DNA of 64,000 nt from Proteiniclasticum aestuarii (GTDB taxonomy: Bacteria > Bacillota > Clostridia > Clostridiales > Clostridiaceae), in NCBI RefSeq assembly GCF_017368455.1, contig NZ_JAFNJU010000010.1:100106-164105 (forward strand). The letters are read 5' to 3'. Below the pieces are notes generated by a model. That model was not told the DNA's origin and searched no databases. It saw nothing but the letters and a program-made list of their open reading frames with translations. This document shows positions 27,037 through 37,681 of this stretch, in pieces. A program made the position numbers and the translations under genes. How positions within the stretch are numbered: the stretch's first letter is position 1; each line of letters starts with the position of its first letter.

Positions 27037-27417
27037 TCACCCTGAAACAGCCCTGTTTCCATGAACCTGCATGGAGACCTCTGAATAGATGAATCGGCTG
27101 CCCTTCTCAATGATCTCTCCGAATCCTTCCAGATAGACCAGCACCTCTCCATCGATGAGAAAAGTATAGGTCTCATCTGGACCTGCTTGAAGGATCAGCC
27201 TGTCCCCTTCCACTTCATAGGACCCCATGGGCCGGTAGGACAGCGCCAGACCTCGGCTGAACTGAAAGCCACCTTTCTCATCAAGAACCACATAGATATA
27301 GTTCTCCGCATTGCCATCCAGTAGATAGGTTCCGGTTTTCAGCTGGGACTTTCCCTGGCATCCTGTGAAAACCGCAGCAACTGTAATGACCAGTAGAATC
27401 ATCCACATTTTTTTCAT
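27037..27417 (-). CDS. Small lipoprotein of unknown function
   Basis: A 126-residue secreted lipoprotein. The signal MKKMWMILLVITVAAVFTGC ends in a lipobox (FTGC), so the mature protein is anchored on the outer face of the membrane. The remainder is beta-strand-rich (TGTYLLDGNAENYIYVVLDE, GSYEVEGDRLILQAG), resembling small lipocalin/META-like barrels, but no family is recognised. AAGGAAGG precedes the ATG. It lies 44 bases after uvrC at the end of the ftsW-PBP-uvrC run and may be read with it. Confidence 0.75.
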   Translation of the reverse strand: MKKMWMILLVITVAAVFTGCQGKSQLKTGTYLLDGNAENYIYVVLDEKGGFQFSRGLALSYRPMGSYEVEGDRLILQAGPDETYTFLIDGEVLVYLEGFGEIIEKGSRFIYSEVSMQVHGNRAVSG

Positions 27418-27461
27418 GATAAAACCTTCCTTTCTTCTTTAAGAAGGCTCAGGATTCCATC

Positions 27462-29378
27462 CTACAGATTCTCCTCCTGATGCCGGTCTTCCCGCCCGAT
27501 ATTCTTCTCTTCCTCTCCGTTACCATGGAAGTAGGTATAAATACTCTCTGCCGTCTGTCTGTCGATGGACGGCGTTTCCTGCAGCATCTCTACCGATGCC
27601 TCCCTAATGGCATCAATGGACCCGAATTTCAGCATCAGATTCTTTCTTCTGGTGGCACCTACTCTCGGAATGTCCTCCAGAATGGAATGAAGGGTCTTCT
27701 TGTCTCGCAGGGTCCTGTGATAGGTGATGGCGAAGCGATGCACTTCATCCTGGATTTTCGTCAGAAGATTTCGGGCTTCCTTCAGTTCTCTCAGACCATA
27801 TTCCCGGTTCATGTAGATGATGCCGCGGGTACGATGATAATCATCCTTCACAAGCCCCATGACCGGAATCTCGATATCCAGTTCCCTGAGCACTTCAAGG
27901 GCGATGTTCACCTGTCCTTTTCCCCCATCCATGATGATGAGATCCGGGAAGATCGAGAATTTTCCGCCGGTGTAATCCAGCTTTCTTTCCTGGATTTCCC
28001 TGACTTCACTGAGCCCTCTTTTGAATCGCCTGGTGAGAATCTCCCGCATGGAGTCATAATCGTTGGCTCCCTTGACGGTTCTGATTTTGAATCTCCTGTA
28101 GTCGCTTCGTTTGAATCTGTTCTTTTCGTAGACCACCATGGTCCCCACGGAATCCACGCCCTGAATGTTGGAAATATCAAAGGCCTCGATTCTTTCCGGT
28201 AGATCGTCCAGTTCGAGGGTCGATGCCAGCTGACTGAGTGCCAGGCTGCTGGTTTCATACTCGCTGAGAATCTTCTGCTTGAACTGATCGATGGTGGCTT
28301 TGGCATTGCTTTCTGCCAGTCCCAGCATGTTGAGCTTGTCTCCCCGCTTCGGGGTATGAAGCGCAACGCTTTTTCCTCTTCTCATGGTGAGCCAGTCCGC
28401 CAGAACCTCATCCCTCACCTCCACTCTGCTGTAGATGGTCTTCGGTACAAAGGCGGTGCCGCTGTAGTAGCTTTTGATGAAATCCGTCAGGATCTTCTCC
28501 TCTTCTTCCTGGGCAAAGCCTTTGAGAATATAATGTTCTCTTCCTGTGAGTTTTCCGTCTCTGACATTGAAGACCTGAACGGATACATCCTCTTCATCCT
28601 TATGGATGCCGATGTAGTCCTCATCATCCAGTCTTCTTGTGAACACCTTCTGTTTCTGCAGGGTCTTGTCGATGGCGAAGAGCTTATCTCTCAGGTGCGC
28701 CGCCCGTTCAAAATCCAGCGCTTCCGATGCTTCCAGCATCTCCTCCTTCAGAGACTTTCTGATCTTCACATCCCTTCCTTCCAGAAGGTTTATGATGTCC
28801 TCGATCATGAGGCCGTATTCCGCTTTGGAGATATACCCTGCACAGGGCGCCTTGCAGAGTCCCAGATGATAATTGAGGCAGGGCTTTGTAGGCTCTCCGA
28901 ATTCCAGTATGACTCTTCTGCAGGTTCGGATGGGATAGATCTTCTTGATGGTGTCCAGGGTCTCATGGACCGCATTCACGTCCGTATAGGGACCGAAATA
29001 TCTGTTTCCGTCCCTGGCATAGGTTCTCGTCATATAGACTCTCGGGAAGTCCTCATTGGTGGTGATCTTGATAAACGGAAAATGCTTGTCATCCTTCAGC
29101 AGCACATTATATCTGGGACTGTGCTTCTTGATGAGATTCATCTCAAGGATCAGCGCTTCCATTTCGCTGTCTGTGATGATGTACTCGAATTCCGCCACTT
29201 TGCTAACCATGACCCTGGTCTTCTCCGAGTGGTTCTTCGTATTCTGGAAGTAGGACTTCACTCTTTTTTTCAGATTCTTGGCTTTACCCACATAGATAAT
29301 TTCACCCAAGCTGTTTTTCATCAGATATACACCCGGGTTATCCGGGAGTATACTGAGCTGATATTCTAAATCAAACAC
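27462..29378 (-). CDS. uvrC: Excinuclease ABC subunit C
   Basis: UvrC makes both incisions in nucleotide excision repair after UvrA and UvrB have found the lesion. The 638-residue protein has an N-terminal GIY-YIG nuclease (NPGVYLMKNSLGEIIYVGKA, about 14-33), a UVR motif that contacts UvrB near residue 205-235, the UvrC RNase H-like nuclease (EAFDISNIQG, MDGGKGQ) and C-terminal helix-hairpin-helix repeats (IPRVGATRRKNLM). The GTG start follows AGGTGATAAA and lies 4 bases past the PBP stop. Both its partners, uvrA and uvrB, are encoded within 10 kb. Confidence 0.97.
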   Translation of the reverse strand: MFDLEYQLSILPDNPGVYLMKNSLGEIIYVGKAKNLKKRVKSYFQNTKNHSEKTRVMVSKVAEFEYIITDSEMEALILEMNLIKKHSPRYNVLLKDDKHFPFIKITTNEDFPRVYMTRTYARDGNRYFGPYTDVNAVHETLDTIKKIYPIRTCRRVILEFGEPTKPCLNYHLGLCKAPCAGYISKAEYGLMIEDIINLLEGRDVKIRKSLKEEMLEASEALDFERAAHLRDKLFAIDKTLQKQKVFTRRLDDEDYIGIHKDEEDVSVQVFNVRDGKLTGREHYILKGFAQEEEEKILTDFIKSYYSGTAFVPKTIYSRVEVRDEVLADWLTMRRGKSVALHTPKRGDKLNMLGLAESNAKATIDQFKQKILSEYETSSLALSQLASTLELDDLPERIEAFDISNIQGVDSVGTMVVYEKNRFKRSDYRRFKIRTVKGANDYDSMREILTRRFKRGLSEVREIQERKLDYTGGKFSIFPDLIIMDGGKGQVNIALEVLRELDIEIPVMGLVKDDYHRTRGIIYMNREYGLRELKEARNLLTKIQDEVHRFAITYHRTLRDKKTLHSILEDIPRVGATRRKNLMLKFGSIDAIREASVEMLQETPSIDRQTAESIYTYFHGNGEEEKNIGREDRHQEENL

Positions 29379-29382
29379 TTTA

Positions 29383-30879
29383 TCACCTGTTCTCCGTATA
29401 CCATTTCATCAGTTCTCCTGCAATGGCAGCCGCTTTTCCGCTGCCGGACCCTCCATCCAGGACGATGACCGCGATGGCGATTTCCGGGTCCTCAAAGGGT
29501 GCATACCCTGTAAACCAGGAATTCTCGACATCGATGTAGTCACCGCTGGTCGTCTGGAATCTGTCCTGGGCAGTGCCCGTCTTCCCCCCTCCACGAATGG
29601 AGGAGATGACTTTCATATTGTCGTTTTTCGATGCATCCACGTTGTTCTTCATATAGGCTTTCACTGTCTGGGCTGTATCCACATCCGCCACGGTGTTGTA
29701 GAGGACGGGCTCGTAGCGCTCTTTAGTGGTTCCATCGTATTTCAGAATAGAATTCACAAGTCTCGGCTCCATGAGCATGCCGTCGTTGGCGATGGCTGCC
29801 GTGACCATGGCCATCTGCAGCGGATTCCCCTCTACATCCCCCTGGCCGATGCCTGTCAGGGCAAGAAGTCCGTCATCGCTTCTCCCATAAGCTGTATAGG
29901 ATCCGCTGACAAAGTTGACGCCCGTCACATCCAGGCTTTCATTGAAACCGAATCTTTCAGCCACTTCTTTCATCTTCTCTCCGCCCAGCTCAATGGCAAG
30001 GCCGCCGAAGACCACATTGGAGGATACCTCAAAGGCCTTCTTCAGGCTGATGTTTCCGTATCGGTTGTCATTCACATTGGGGATACCATTTCCTGCATTG
30101 ACTTCCAGGAAACCGTCATCCTCGAAAATCCGCTCTTCCACACCCTCAATCTCTTCCAGCGCCGCAAGGAGCGTGATGATCTTGAAAGTGGAACCCGGTG
30201 CATAGGTCCCTCTGGAAGCACGGTTCACAAACACACCTTCATCGTACCCTTTTTCATTGAGCTCTGCATAGATCTCCTCCAGTCTGTTGGGATCATAGCT
30301 GGGCCTATTGACCATGGCCAGTATCTCTCCAGTTTTCGGATTGAGCGCCACCACGGAGCCAGAGGCTCCCAGTTCATCACCCAGAAGGTCGTAGGCTTTT
30401 CTCTGAAGCTCTCCATCCAGCGTCGTCACCACATTGTTTCCGAGCTTTGTTCTGTTGATGATGGAACCGGGGTCTCTGAACACCTCAAAGAAATTTTCTC
30501 TGGTTATATTGATTTCATATTCGTCCGTCACAAGGGTTTTATCCATGTAGCTCTCCAGGCTTGTCACTGTTCCCCTGGTCACATACCCTAAAGTCTGCGC
30601 AAAGGCTGCACCACCCTGATAGATTCTTTTCTGACTGTCGTTCTCCTGCCGCTGGCTGTAGGACAGAACTGTTCCGTTTCTGTCGTAGATGGTCCCACGG
30701 AGTACTCTGTTTCGCTCTACAGCGCTTCTCACATTCCCTGGTTTCGCCGCAATCTCCTCCGCCATGGTGGCCTGGAAATAGAGCATGTATCCCATGATTC
30801 CGACGAAAAGCAGAAGGATCACACCGGAGATGATTTTTATGTTCTTGTTCAGTGCATTTTTTCTTACTTCTTCACGCAT
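29383..30879 (-). CDS. Class B penicillin-binding protein (FtsI/PbpA-like transpeptidase)
   Basis: A 498-residue membrane-anchored D,D-transpeptidase that crosslinks peptidoglycan. One transmembrane helix (about 16-36) precedes a dimerisation region and the catalytic domain with SxxK (GSTFK), SxN (VSSNVV) and KTG (GGKTGTAQD). It is short and lacks PASTA domains. The gene follows a SEDS glycosyltransferase (4-base gap), its usual synthase partner, with an FHA protein upstream. This order resembles the actinobacterial pbpA-rodA-fha cluster. GGAGGAGG precedes the ATG. Confidence 0.93.
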   Translation of the reverse strand: MREEVRKNALNKNIKIISGVILLLFVGIMGYMLYFQATMAEEIAAKPGNVRSAVERNRVLRGTIYDRNGTVLSYSQRQENDSQKRIYQGGAAFAQTLGYVTRGTVTSLESYMDKTLVTDEYEINITRENFFEVFRDPGSIINRTKLGNNVVTTLDGELQRKAYDLLGDELGASGSVVALNPKTGEILAMVNRPSYDPNRLEEIYAELNEKGYDEGVFVNRASRGTYAPGSTFKIITLLAALEEIEGVEERIFEDDGFLEVNAGNGIPNVNDNRYGNISLKKAFEVSSNVVFGGLAIELGGEKMKEVAERFGFNESLDVTGVNFVSGSYTAYGRSDDGLLALTGIGQGDVEGNPLQMAMVTAAIANDGMLMEPRLVNSILKYDGTTKERYEPVLYNTVADVDTAQTVKAYMKNNVDASKNDNMKVISSIRGGGKTGTAQDRFQTTSGDYIDVENSWFTGYAPFEDPEIAIAVIVLDGGSGSGKAAAIAGELMKWYTENR

Positions 30880-30882
30880 CCG

Positions 30883-32076
30883 CTACGCCTCCTCCGAAAT
30901 CTTCTGTATGATACCCAGGCTGAAGAAAACCGTCAGCATGGAAGTGCCGCCATAACTGATCAGGGGCAGTGTGATTCCTGTCAGCGGAATCATGTTGAGC
31001 ACGCCACCGATGATGACGATGACCTGCATGGCAATCATCACCGAAAACCCTACCGCCAGGAGTGAGGTGAAGGTCGATCTGGCCTTCAGGGCACTCCTGA
31101 TGTTTCTGTAGAACAGCAGGAAGTAGATGATGAGAATCCCGAAGGAAAAGACCATCCCCAGTTCCTCCACAATGACCGCGAAGATATAATCCGATTCTCT
31201 CACAGGAATATATTCCGGAGAACCGTTGCCGAGGCCCTGTCCGAAGAGACCTCCAGACGCCATGGCATAGAGTCCCTGAACAATCTGGTAGCTCTCATTG
31301 GTCGCATACTCCCAGGGCTTCAGCCAGATCATCACTCTTCTTCTGATGTGGGGAAAGAGCGCGTAGCTCATCAGCGCCCCCAGAGCGCCCACCCCGAAGG
31401 ATGCCAGGAGATACTTCACTTTCGATGTGGCCGCAAAAATCATGGCGATGGCTATGAAGGAGAAGATCATGGCGGAACCGAGATCTCTCTGGAGCACCAT
31501 GAAACCGATGGAAACCAGCACGATGATTCCCGGTTCCAGAAGGGACTTCAATGTGGAGAAATTCTTCAGGCTGCTGGCCAGATAGAACACGAAGAAGATT
31601 TTTCCAAACTCCGAGGGCTGGAAGGAGATGAATCCGAGATCCACCCAGTTCTTCGCGCCGAACCTTGTCTCTCCTATGAAGGTGGCCATGGCCATGAAGA
31701 CCACCGTACCCACCAGATACAGATACTTCAGCTTCGCAAAGCGCTTCAGGTCCGGCAGGATGATCACCAGAGCGATATACACGCTCATACCGATGATGAA
31801 CCACAGCACCTGTCTGATGGCGATATCCGGATTCAGCCTGTACAGCACTGCGATGCCGATGACCGGCAGCACGGACATGAAGGTCACTAGGAACTTGTCC
31901 CCGCTGGAAAAGAACTTGTTCACCACAAAATGGGCATAGGCAATCAGCACACACATGACCGCAGCCATGATCAGTGCACCGATGTCAAATACCGGCTGAA
32001 AGACCGCAATGTTGAAAAACATGGCAAAGGTCAATAGAAATATGGGGATGAGCATTCTGATTTTTGCATCTTTCAT
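30883..32076 (-). CDS. FtsW/RodA-type SEDS peptidoglycan glycosyltransferase
   Basis: A 397-residue polytopic membrane protein of the SEDS family, which polymerises lipid II into glycan strands with a class B PBP partner. About ten transmembrane helices are visible. Conserved segments include FQPSEFGKIFFV, LQRDLGSAMIF, SPEYIPVRESDYIFAVIVEELG and the C-terminal MIPLTGITLPLISYGGTS. It is close enough to both FtsW and RodA that the division or elongation role cannot be settled here. AGGAGG precedes the ATG, and the cognate PBP gene follows directly. Confidence 0.95.
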   Translation of the reverse strand: MKDAKIRMLIPIFLLTFAMFFNIAVFQPVFDIGALIMAAVMCVLIAYAHFVVNKFFSSGDKFLVTFMSVLPVIGIAVLYRLNPDIAIRQVLWFIIGMSVYIALVIILPDLKRFAKLKYLYLVGTVVFMAMATFIGETRFGAKNWVDLGFISFQPSEFGKIFFVFYLASSLKNFSTLKSLLEPGIIVLVSIGFMVLQRDLGSAMIFSFIAIAMIFAATSKVKYLLASFGVGALGALMSYALFPHIRRRVMIWLKPWEYATNESYQIVQGLYAMASGGLFGQGLGNGSPEYIPVRESDYIFAVIVEELGMVFSFGILIIYFLLFYRNIRSALKARSTFTSLLAVGFSVMIAMQVIVIIGGVLNMIPLTGITLPLISYGGTSMLTVFFSLGIIQKISEEA

Positions 32077-32085
32077 GAGATCCTC

Positions 32086-32517
32086 CTATGACACTTTCAC
32101 TTTAAGTTTCAGGTTTCCCACTCGGATCATGTCGTCTTTCTTGAGGTACGTCTTCATCTCCAGTCTGTCCCCGTTCAGAAGCGTTCCATTGGTGGACTTG
32201 TTGTCTTCTATGACATAACGCCCTTCGTGGGGAAAGATTCTGAAGTGGTATCCGGAAGCGTAGGGATCCGTCAGCACCACCGTGTTGTCATTTTTTCTGC
32301 CGAAGGTCGTTTCTTCGGAAATGGTCATGGTTCCCCCCTTTCGGAGATTCCTGTTCTCACCGATTTCAAGCACCGTCAGTTTCAGGATGTTTTCTCTTTC
32401 CTCCTGCGGTGCGCTCATATCTTTGGACATGAGGATCAGTGAGCGGATGATGATGAAGAATAATATGATGACGAAAAAGCCTGTGAAAGCTAGACTGATG
32501 ATACGCTGAATATCCAT
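32086..32517 (-). CDS. Membrane-anchored FHA domain protein
   Basis: A 143-residue protein with one N-terminal transmembrane helix (about residues 6-30) and a C-terminal forkhead-associated domain (about 65-140), which binds phosphothreonine peptides. FHA hallmarks are FGRKNDNTVVL, SGYHFRI and DNKSTNGTLLNG. The start at 32517 follows GGGAGGG; an 11-residue upstream extension is rejected. It is the first gene of an FHA-ftsW-PBP-uvrC unit, implying that wall synthesis is tied to Ser/Thr kinase signalling, although no kinase gene is in the window. Confidence 0.92.
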   Translation of the reverse strand: MDIQRIISLAFTGFFVIILFFIIIRSLILMSKDMSAPQEERENILKLTVLEIGENRNLRKGGTMTISEETTFGRKNDNTVVLTDPYASGYHFRIFPHEGRYVIEDNKSTNGTLLNGDRLEMKTYLKKDDMIRVGNLKLKVKVS

Positions 32518-32617
32518 GTTTCCCTCCCGATACGATAAGATTGATACCATTCTACCCTGAAAAGATTAATATTATTTGAATTCCATCTTAATCTGTCCAA
32601 GGCACCTGTTTCCCTCT

Positions 32618-32633
32618 GCTGACTCGAGTCAGC
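32618..32633. promoter_or_regulatory. Perfect 16-bp palindrome at the FHA-ftsW operon promoter
   Basis: GCTGACTCGAGTCAGC is a perfect dyad about 13 bases downstream of the extended -10 box at 32647-32655 and about 100 bases before the FHA gene. It could be an operator or fold as a leader hairpin. Confidence 0.6.
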
Positions 32634-32646
32634 CTATTTCTCTAAT

Positions 32647-32655
32647 TTTATACCA
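32647..32655 (-). promoter_or_regulatory. Extended -10 promoter of FHA-ftsW-PBP operon
   Basis: Minus strand TGGTATAAA, followed downstream by the 16-bp palindrome; no good -35 box. Confidence 0.5.
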
Positions 32656-32697
32656 AAAACCGCGTAACACCAAAGAAATCTCTCGGATTATGGTGAA

Positions 32698-32741
32698 GCT
32701 CCGCTGGGATCTACCTGATAAACCAAAGATCCTAGCGGAGC
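32698..32741 (-). terminator. Long stem-loop after uvrA
   Basis: GCTCCGCT-A-GGATCT pairs with AGATCC-C-AGCGGAGC (14 bp, one mismatch) 8 bases past the uvrA stop. A strong U-tract is absent, so termination may be incomplete. Confidence 0.6.
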
Positions 32742-32748
32742 ATATTCC

Positions 32749-35571
32749 TTATTTGAGCATTTTTCTCAGATACTGTCCTGTGTAGGACGCCTCGTGTTCT
32801 GCCACTTCTTCCGGTGTGCCCGTGACAAGAACGGTTCCGCCCTTGTCTCCGCCTTCCGGTCCCAGATCGATGATATGGTCCGCGCACTTGATGATATCCA
32901 GGTTATGTTCGATGACGATGACGCTATTCCCTTGGGAAACCAGTCTCTGCAGAATCTCATTGAGTCTTTTCACATCGTCCGTATGAAGACCTGTGGTGGG
33001 CTCATCCAGAATGTAGAGCGTCTGTCCGGTACTCACCTTGGACAGTTCGAAGGCCAGCTTGATACGCTGGGCTTCTCCGCCGGAGAGCTGCGTGGAGGGC
33101 TGTCCCATCTTCACATAGCCCATGCCCACATCCATGAGAGTCTTGATCTTTCTGTGGATCCGAGGCAGATTCTCGAAGAATTTGGATGCCTCTTCCACGG
33201 TCATATTGAGCACATCAGAGATGTTCTTTCCTTTGTATTTCACTTCCAGCGTCTCCCGGTTGTATCGCTTGCCTTTGCAGACTTCGCAGGGCACATAGAC
33301 ATCGGAGAGAAACTGCATCTCGATTTTGATGATTCCATCTCCGGAGCAGGCTTCGCAGCGTCCGCCCTTCACATTGAATGAGAATCTGCCAGGCTTGTAG
33401 CCTCTCGCTTTGGCTTCCGGCGTGTTCGCATAGAGTTCCCGGATCCGGTCGAAGACCCCCGTATAGGTGGCAGGATTGGACCTTGGCGTTCTTCCGATGG
33501 GGCTCTGATCGATGTCGATGATCTTGTCGATGTTTTCGATGCCTGTGACATCCTCATGTCTTCCTGGAAGGATCCTGGCCTTGTTCACTTTTCTGTGCAC
33601 AGCCTTGTATAGAATCTCATTGACCAGCGTGGATTTACCAGAACCCGATACACCCGTCACCGCCACAAGCTCCCGTAGCGGGAAATCCACGGTGATGTCC
33701 TTCAGGTTGTTTTCTCGGGCACCCTTGACGGTGATATAAGTACCATCGCCTTCTCTTCTCTTTTCAGGTACCTCGATCTTCATTTCCCCGGTGAGATACT
33801 GCGCCGTGATGCTCTTTCTGGACCGCATGACCTGCTTCACTGTGCCTTTGGCCACCACTTCTCCGCCATGTTCTCCGGCACCAGGACCGATGTCCACCAC
33901 ATAATCCGCGTTTCTTATGGTATCCTCGTCATGTTCCACCACAATCAACGTGTTTCCGTTGTCTCTGAGCGCTTTCAGTGTTTCTATGAGCTTGTCGTTG
34001 TCTCGCTGATGCAGTCCGATGGAAGGCTCATCCAGAATATAGAGCACCCCCATGAGACTGGACCCGATCTGGGTGGCCAGCCTGATTCTCTGGGCTTCTC
34101 CCCCGGACAGGGTGCCCGCATTACGGGCCAGATTGAGATAATCCAGTCCCACATTCATCAGGAAGCTGAGTCTGGCATGGACCTCATTGATGATCTGTTC
34201 ACCGATGACCAGGTCCCGCTCAGTAGGTTTATAGCTTTCTATGAATTTCAGGGCTTCCTCGATGGAAAGGGTGGTGAATTCATAGATGTTCTTTCCAGCC
34301 AGGGTCACCGAAAGCACTTCCGGCTTCAGCCTAGCCCCGTTACAGGTGGGGCAGGGATTGCTGCTCATGAACTGCTCGATTTCACCCTTGATGTAATCGG
34401 AGCCGCTCTCCAGATAACGTCTCTTCAGGTTGTTGATTTCCCCTTCATAGGCATAGTTGTACTCTCCTCTGGAATAGTTCTTGGTATAGAACACCTTGAG
34501 CTTGACGCCTCTGGTTCCATAGAGAAGAATGTCCACAATGTTGTCGGGCAGATCCTCGATGGGCGTATTGAGATCGAATTTATACTTCTTCGATAGTGCC
34601 TGTAGGATTCCATAGGTCCAGGAGTCCTCTTTCAGTCTTCCGTTGCCCCAGGAAGCGATGGCCCCGTCCAGGATGCTCTTCTTTCTGTCGGGAATGACCA
34701 GGTCCTCATCGATCTCCAGAAGGGTACCCAGACCGTCGCAGTGTTCGCATTTTCCGTAGGGCGCATTGAAGGAGAAGAGCCTTGGCTCCAGCTCTTCAAT
34801 ACCGATATTGTGATCCGGACAGGCGAACTTTTCCGAGAATTTCAGATCCTCTCCGTCGATGATGCTGACGATGACATTCCCCTCTCCAAGCTTCAGCGCC
34901 TGCTCTATGGATTCAGACAGCCTTCCTTTGATGTCTTCGCGAATCACAAGACGGTCGATGACCGCCTCGATGTCATGCTTCAGTGTCTTCTTGAGATTCA
35001 CATCCTCCTCGGAGATATCGATGATGGTGCCATCGATTCTCGCTCTTACATACCCGGCCTTCTTGATGGTTTCCAGCACCTTCTCATGTTCACCCTTCTT
35101 CCCTTTGATCATGGGTGCAAGAATCTGCACTCTGGTTCTTTCAGGAAGCTCCAGAATCTTATCCACCATCTGGTCCACGCTCTGAGAGGAAATCTCCTTG
35201 CCGCATACAGGGCAGTGCGGTACGCCCAGCCTTGCATAGAGCAGTCTCAGATAGTCATAGATTTCCGTGACGGTACCCACAGTGGATCTGGGGTTCTTGG
35301 ATGTGGTCTTCTGGTCGATGGCGATGGACGGGCTGAGCCCTTCAATGGATTCCACATCCGGCTTGTCCATCTGACCCAGAAACTGTCTGGCATAGGAAGA
35401 CAGAGATTCCACATAGCGTCTCTGCCCTTCCGCATAAAGCGTGTCAAAAGCCAGCGATGACTTTCCTGAACCGGACAATCCTGTAAACACCACAAGCTTG
35501 TCTCGTGGTATCTCCAGACTGATATTCTTGAGATTATTGACTTTTGCACCTTTTATTACTATATTCTTCAT
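32749..35571 (-). CDS. uvrA: Excinuclease ABC subunit A
   Basis: UvrA is the damage-sensing ATPase of nucleotide excision repair. The 940-residue protein has two ABC cassettes: Walker [15 protein letters not shown] (about 32-45) and [13 protein letters not shown] in the second half, signatures [13 protein letters not shown] and [13 protein letters not shown]. Zinc-binding CPVC and CxxC pairs ([23 protein letters not shown]) are intact. The start follows GGAGAGAAA. uvrB is encoded 20 bases upstream and co-transcribed. Confidence 0.98.
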   Translation of the reverse strand: MKNIVIKGAKVNNLKNISLEIPRDKLVVFTGLSGSGKSSLAFDTLYAEGQRRYVESLSSYARQFLGQMDKPDVESIEGLSPSIAIDQKTTSKNPRSTVGTVTEIYDYLRLLYARLGVPHCPVCGKEISSQSVDQMVDKILELPERTRVQILAPMIKGKKGEHEKVLETIKKAGYVRARIDGTIIDISEEDVNLKKTLKHDIEAVIDRLVIREDIKGRLSESIEQALKLGEGNVIVSIIDGEDLKFSEKFACPDHNIGIEELEPRLFSFNAPYGKCEHCDGLGTLLEIDEDLVIPDRKKSILDGAIASWGNGRLKEDSWTYGILQALSKKYKFDLNTPIEDLPDNIVDILLYGTRGVKLKVFYTKNYSRGEYNYAYEGEINNLKRRYLESGSDYIKGEIEQFMSSNPCPTCNGARLKPEVLSVTLAGKNIYEFTTLSIEEALKFIESYKPTERDLVIGEQIINEVHARLSFLMNVGLDYLNLARNAGTLSGGEAQRIRLATQIGSSLMGVLYILDEPSIGLHQRDNDKLIETLKALRDNGNTLIVVEHDEDTIRNADYVVDIGPGAGEHGGEVVAKGTVKQVMRSRKSITAQYLTGEMKIEVPEKRREGDGTYITVKGARENNLKDITVDFPLRELVAVTGVSGSGKSTLVNEILYKAVHRKVNKARILPGRHEDVTGIENIDKIIDIDQSPIGRTPRSNPATYTGVFDRIRELYANTPEAKARGYKPGRFSFNVKGGRCEACSGDGIIKIEMQFLSDVYVPCEVCKGKRYNRETLEVKYKGKNISDVLNMTVEEASKFFENLPRIHRKIKTLMDVGMGYVKMGQPSTQLSGGEAQRIKLAFELSKVSTGQTLYILDEPTTGLHTDDVKRLNEILQRLVSQGNSVIVIEHNLDIIKCADHIIDLGPEGGDKGGTVLVTGTPEEVAEHEASYTGQYLRKMLK

Positions 35572-35591
35572 TTTCTCTCCATTTATACTGA

Positions 35592-37589
35592 CTAACCCTG
35601 TCTGTTTCGGATCAGTTCTTTTTTCAGTTTAGCGATTTCATCACGAATGTAGGCAGCTTTCTCGAATTCCAGTTCCTTGGAGGCCTTGTACATGTCTAGC
35701 TCCAGTTTCTTTATGGTCTTTTCAAGATTTTCCTTGTTATATTTCACCGCCTCGTCCAGGGACTCGAATTCCGTGATCTCATCCACCACCTGAGTGATCT
35801 CCAGCACGCTTCGGATGTCCTTCTTGATGGTGGTCGGTGTGATGTTGTGTTCTCTGTTGTATTCTTCCTGAATCTTTCTTCTGCGCGCGGTCTCGGACAT
35901 GGCGCGATCCATGGAACCTGTGATCCGGTCCGCATAGAGAATGACCTTGCTTTCACTGTTTCGGGCTGCACGGCCGATGGTCTGGATGAGAGAGGTCTCT
36001 GACCTCAGGAATCCTTCCTTGTCCGCATCCAGGATGGCCACCAGTGCAACCTCCGGAATATCCAGTCCTTCTCGCAGGAGATTGATGCCCACCAGCACAT
36101 CCACTTCACCCAGTCTCAGGTCCCGGATGATTCGCATGCGTTCCATGGTGTCGATATCCGAGTGCATGTAGGTGACCTTCACCCGAAGCTCCTTGAAGTA
36201 CTTGGTGAGATCTTCCGCCATGCGCTTCGTCAGTGTCGTGATGAGTGCTCGATACCCTCGTTCCACCGTCTTGATGATTTCCCCGTAAAGATCGTCGATT
36301 TGACCTTTTACAGGTCTGATGATCACTTCCGGATCCATGAGTCCTGTAGGCCTGATCACCTGTTCTGCTACCACAGCGGAATGCTCCTTCTCGTATTTCG
36401 AAGGAGTCGCTGAGACAAAGAGCACCTGATTGACTTTTTCTTCGAATTCCTCGAATTTCAGAGGCCTATTATCGAAGGCGGAGGGAAGCCTGAACCCGTA
36501 TTCCACCAGATTCTCTTTTCTGGAACGATCTCCAGCATACATGGCTCTGACCTGGGGCAGCGTCACATGGGACTCGTCGATGAAAAGCAGAAAGTCATCC
36601 GGGAAATAGTCTATAAGGGTTTTGGGTGGTGTATGAGGCGCTCTTCCATCCAGAATCCTGGAATAGTTCTCGATGCCGGAGCAGTATCCCATCTCCATCA
36701 TCATTTCGATGTCGAAGTTGGTTCGCTGCCGTAATCTCTGCGCTTCCAGAAGCTTGTCCTGGCTATTCAGTTCCTTGATTCTCACTTCCAGCTCTGCTTC
36801 GATCTCCTTGATGGCTCGCTGGAGATTGTCGTAGGACGTGGCAAAGTGAGAGGCCGGAAACAGGACGATATGAGAAAGTTCATGGATGATTTCTCCTGTG
36901 AGCACATCAAACTCTCTGATTCTTTCGATTTCATCACCGAAGAATTCCACACGGATTCCCTTGGCCGATTCATTAGCCGGAATCACATCGAGAATATCTC
37001 CGCGGACCCGAAAGGATCCTCTGGAAAAATCGATATCGTTGCGTTCATACTGAATCTCAATGAGCTTACGAATCACATCATCCCTGTCCTTGATCATGCC
37101 AGGTCTCAGGGAGATGGAAAGGTCTCTGTACTCATCCGGATTACCCAGACCGTAGATACAGGAAACCGAAGCCACAATGATGACATCTCTTCTTTCAAAT
37201 AAAGCGGATGTGGCGCTGTGCCTCAGTTTGTCGATCTCCTCATTGATCGATGAATCTTTTTCTATATAGGTGTCCGTCTGGGCCACATAAGCCTCCGGCT
37301 GATAGTAGTCATAGTAGGAAACAAAGTATTCCACGGCGCTGTCGGGAAAGAACTCTCTGAATTCCGAGGTCAGCTGAGCTGCCAGAGTCTTGTTGTGCGC
37401 CAGGACCAGGGTCGGTCTCTGGGTTCTTTCAATGATGTTGGCCATGGTGAAGGTCTTACCTGAACCGGTGACCCCGAGAAGCGTCTGTCCTCTGTTTCCG
37501 CTTTCTATGGATTTCACCAGTGTGTTGATGGCATCAGGCTGATCTCCTGTCGGTTTGAATTTCGATGCGATCTTGAAGGTTCCCTCCAT
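35592..37589 (-). CDS. uvrB: Excinuclease ABC subunit B
   Basis: UvrB is the helicase-like subunit that verifies DNA damage and loads UvrC. The protein, about 665 residues, has Walker [15 protein letters not shown], the beta-hairpin region with [15 protein letters not shown]-type FIDESHVT, helicase motif [11 protein letters not shown] and a C-terminal UVR domain ([20 protein letters not shown]). In-frame starts at 37598 (GTG) and 37595 (ATG) sit on top of the AAGGGG site; the ATG at 37589, eight bases away, is preferred. A TATAAT lies about 30 bases upstream (37620-37625) but with a poor -35. Confidence 0.97.
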   Translation of the reverse strand: MEGTFKIASKFKPTGDQPDAINTLVKSIESGNRGQTLLGVTGSGKTFTMANIIERTQRPTLVLAHNKTLAAQLTSEFREFFPDSAVEYFVSYYDYYQPEAYVAQTDTYIEKDSSINEEIDKLRHSATSALFERRDVIIVASVSCIYGLGNPDEYRDLSISLRPGMIKDRDDVIRKLIEIQYERNDIDFSRGSFRVRGDILDVIPANESAKGIRVEFFGDEIERIREFDVLTGEIIHELSHIVLFPASHFATSYDNLQRAIKEIEAELEVRIKELNSQDKLLEAQRLRQRTNFDIEMMMEMGYCSGIENYSRILDGRAPHTPPKTLIDYFPDDFLLFIDESHVTLPQVRAMYAGDRSRKENLVEYGFRLPSAFDNRPLKFEEFEEKVNQVLFVSATPSKYEKEHSAVVAEQVIRPTGLMDPEVIIRPVKGQIDDLYGEIIKTVERGYRALITTLTKRMAEDLTKYFKELRVKVTYMHSDIDTMERMRIIRDLRLGEVDVLVGINLLREGLDIPEVALVAILDADKEGFLRSETSLIQTIGRAARNSESKVILYADRITGSMDRAMSETARRRKIQEEYNREHNITPTTIKKDIRSVLEITQVVDEITEFESLDEAVKYNKENLEKTIKKLELDMYKASKELEFEKAAYIRDEIAKLKKELIRNRQG

Positions 37590-37681
37590 TTTCATCACCC
37601 CTTCCGTTATTCATTATCTATTATACTCTTTCACACTTAATAAGTACATACGTTCATTTATTATTAACAGACCTTTTAAGT

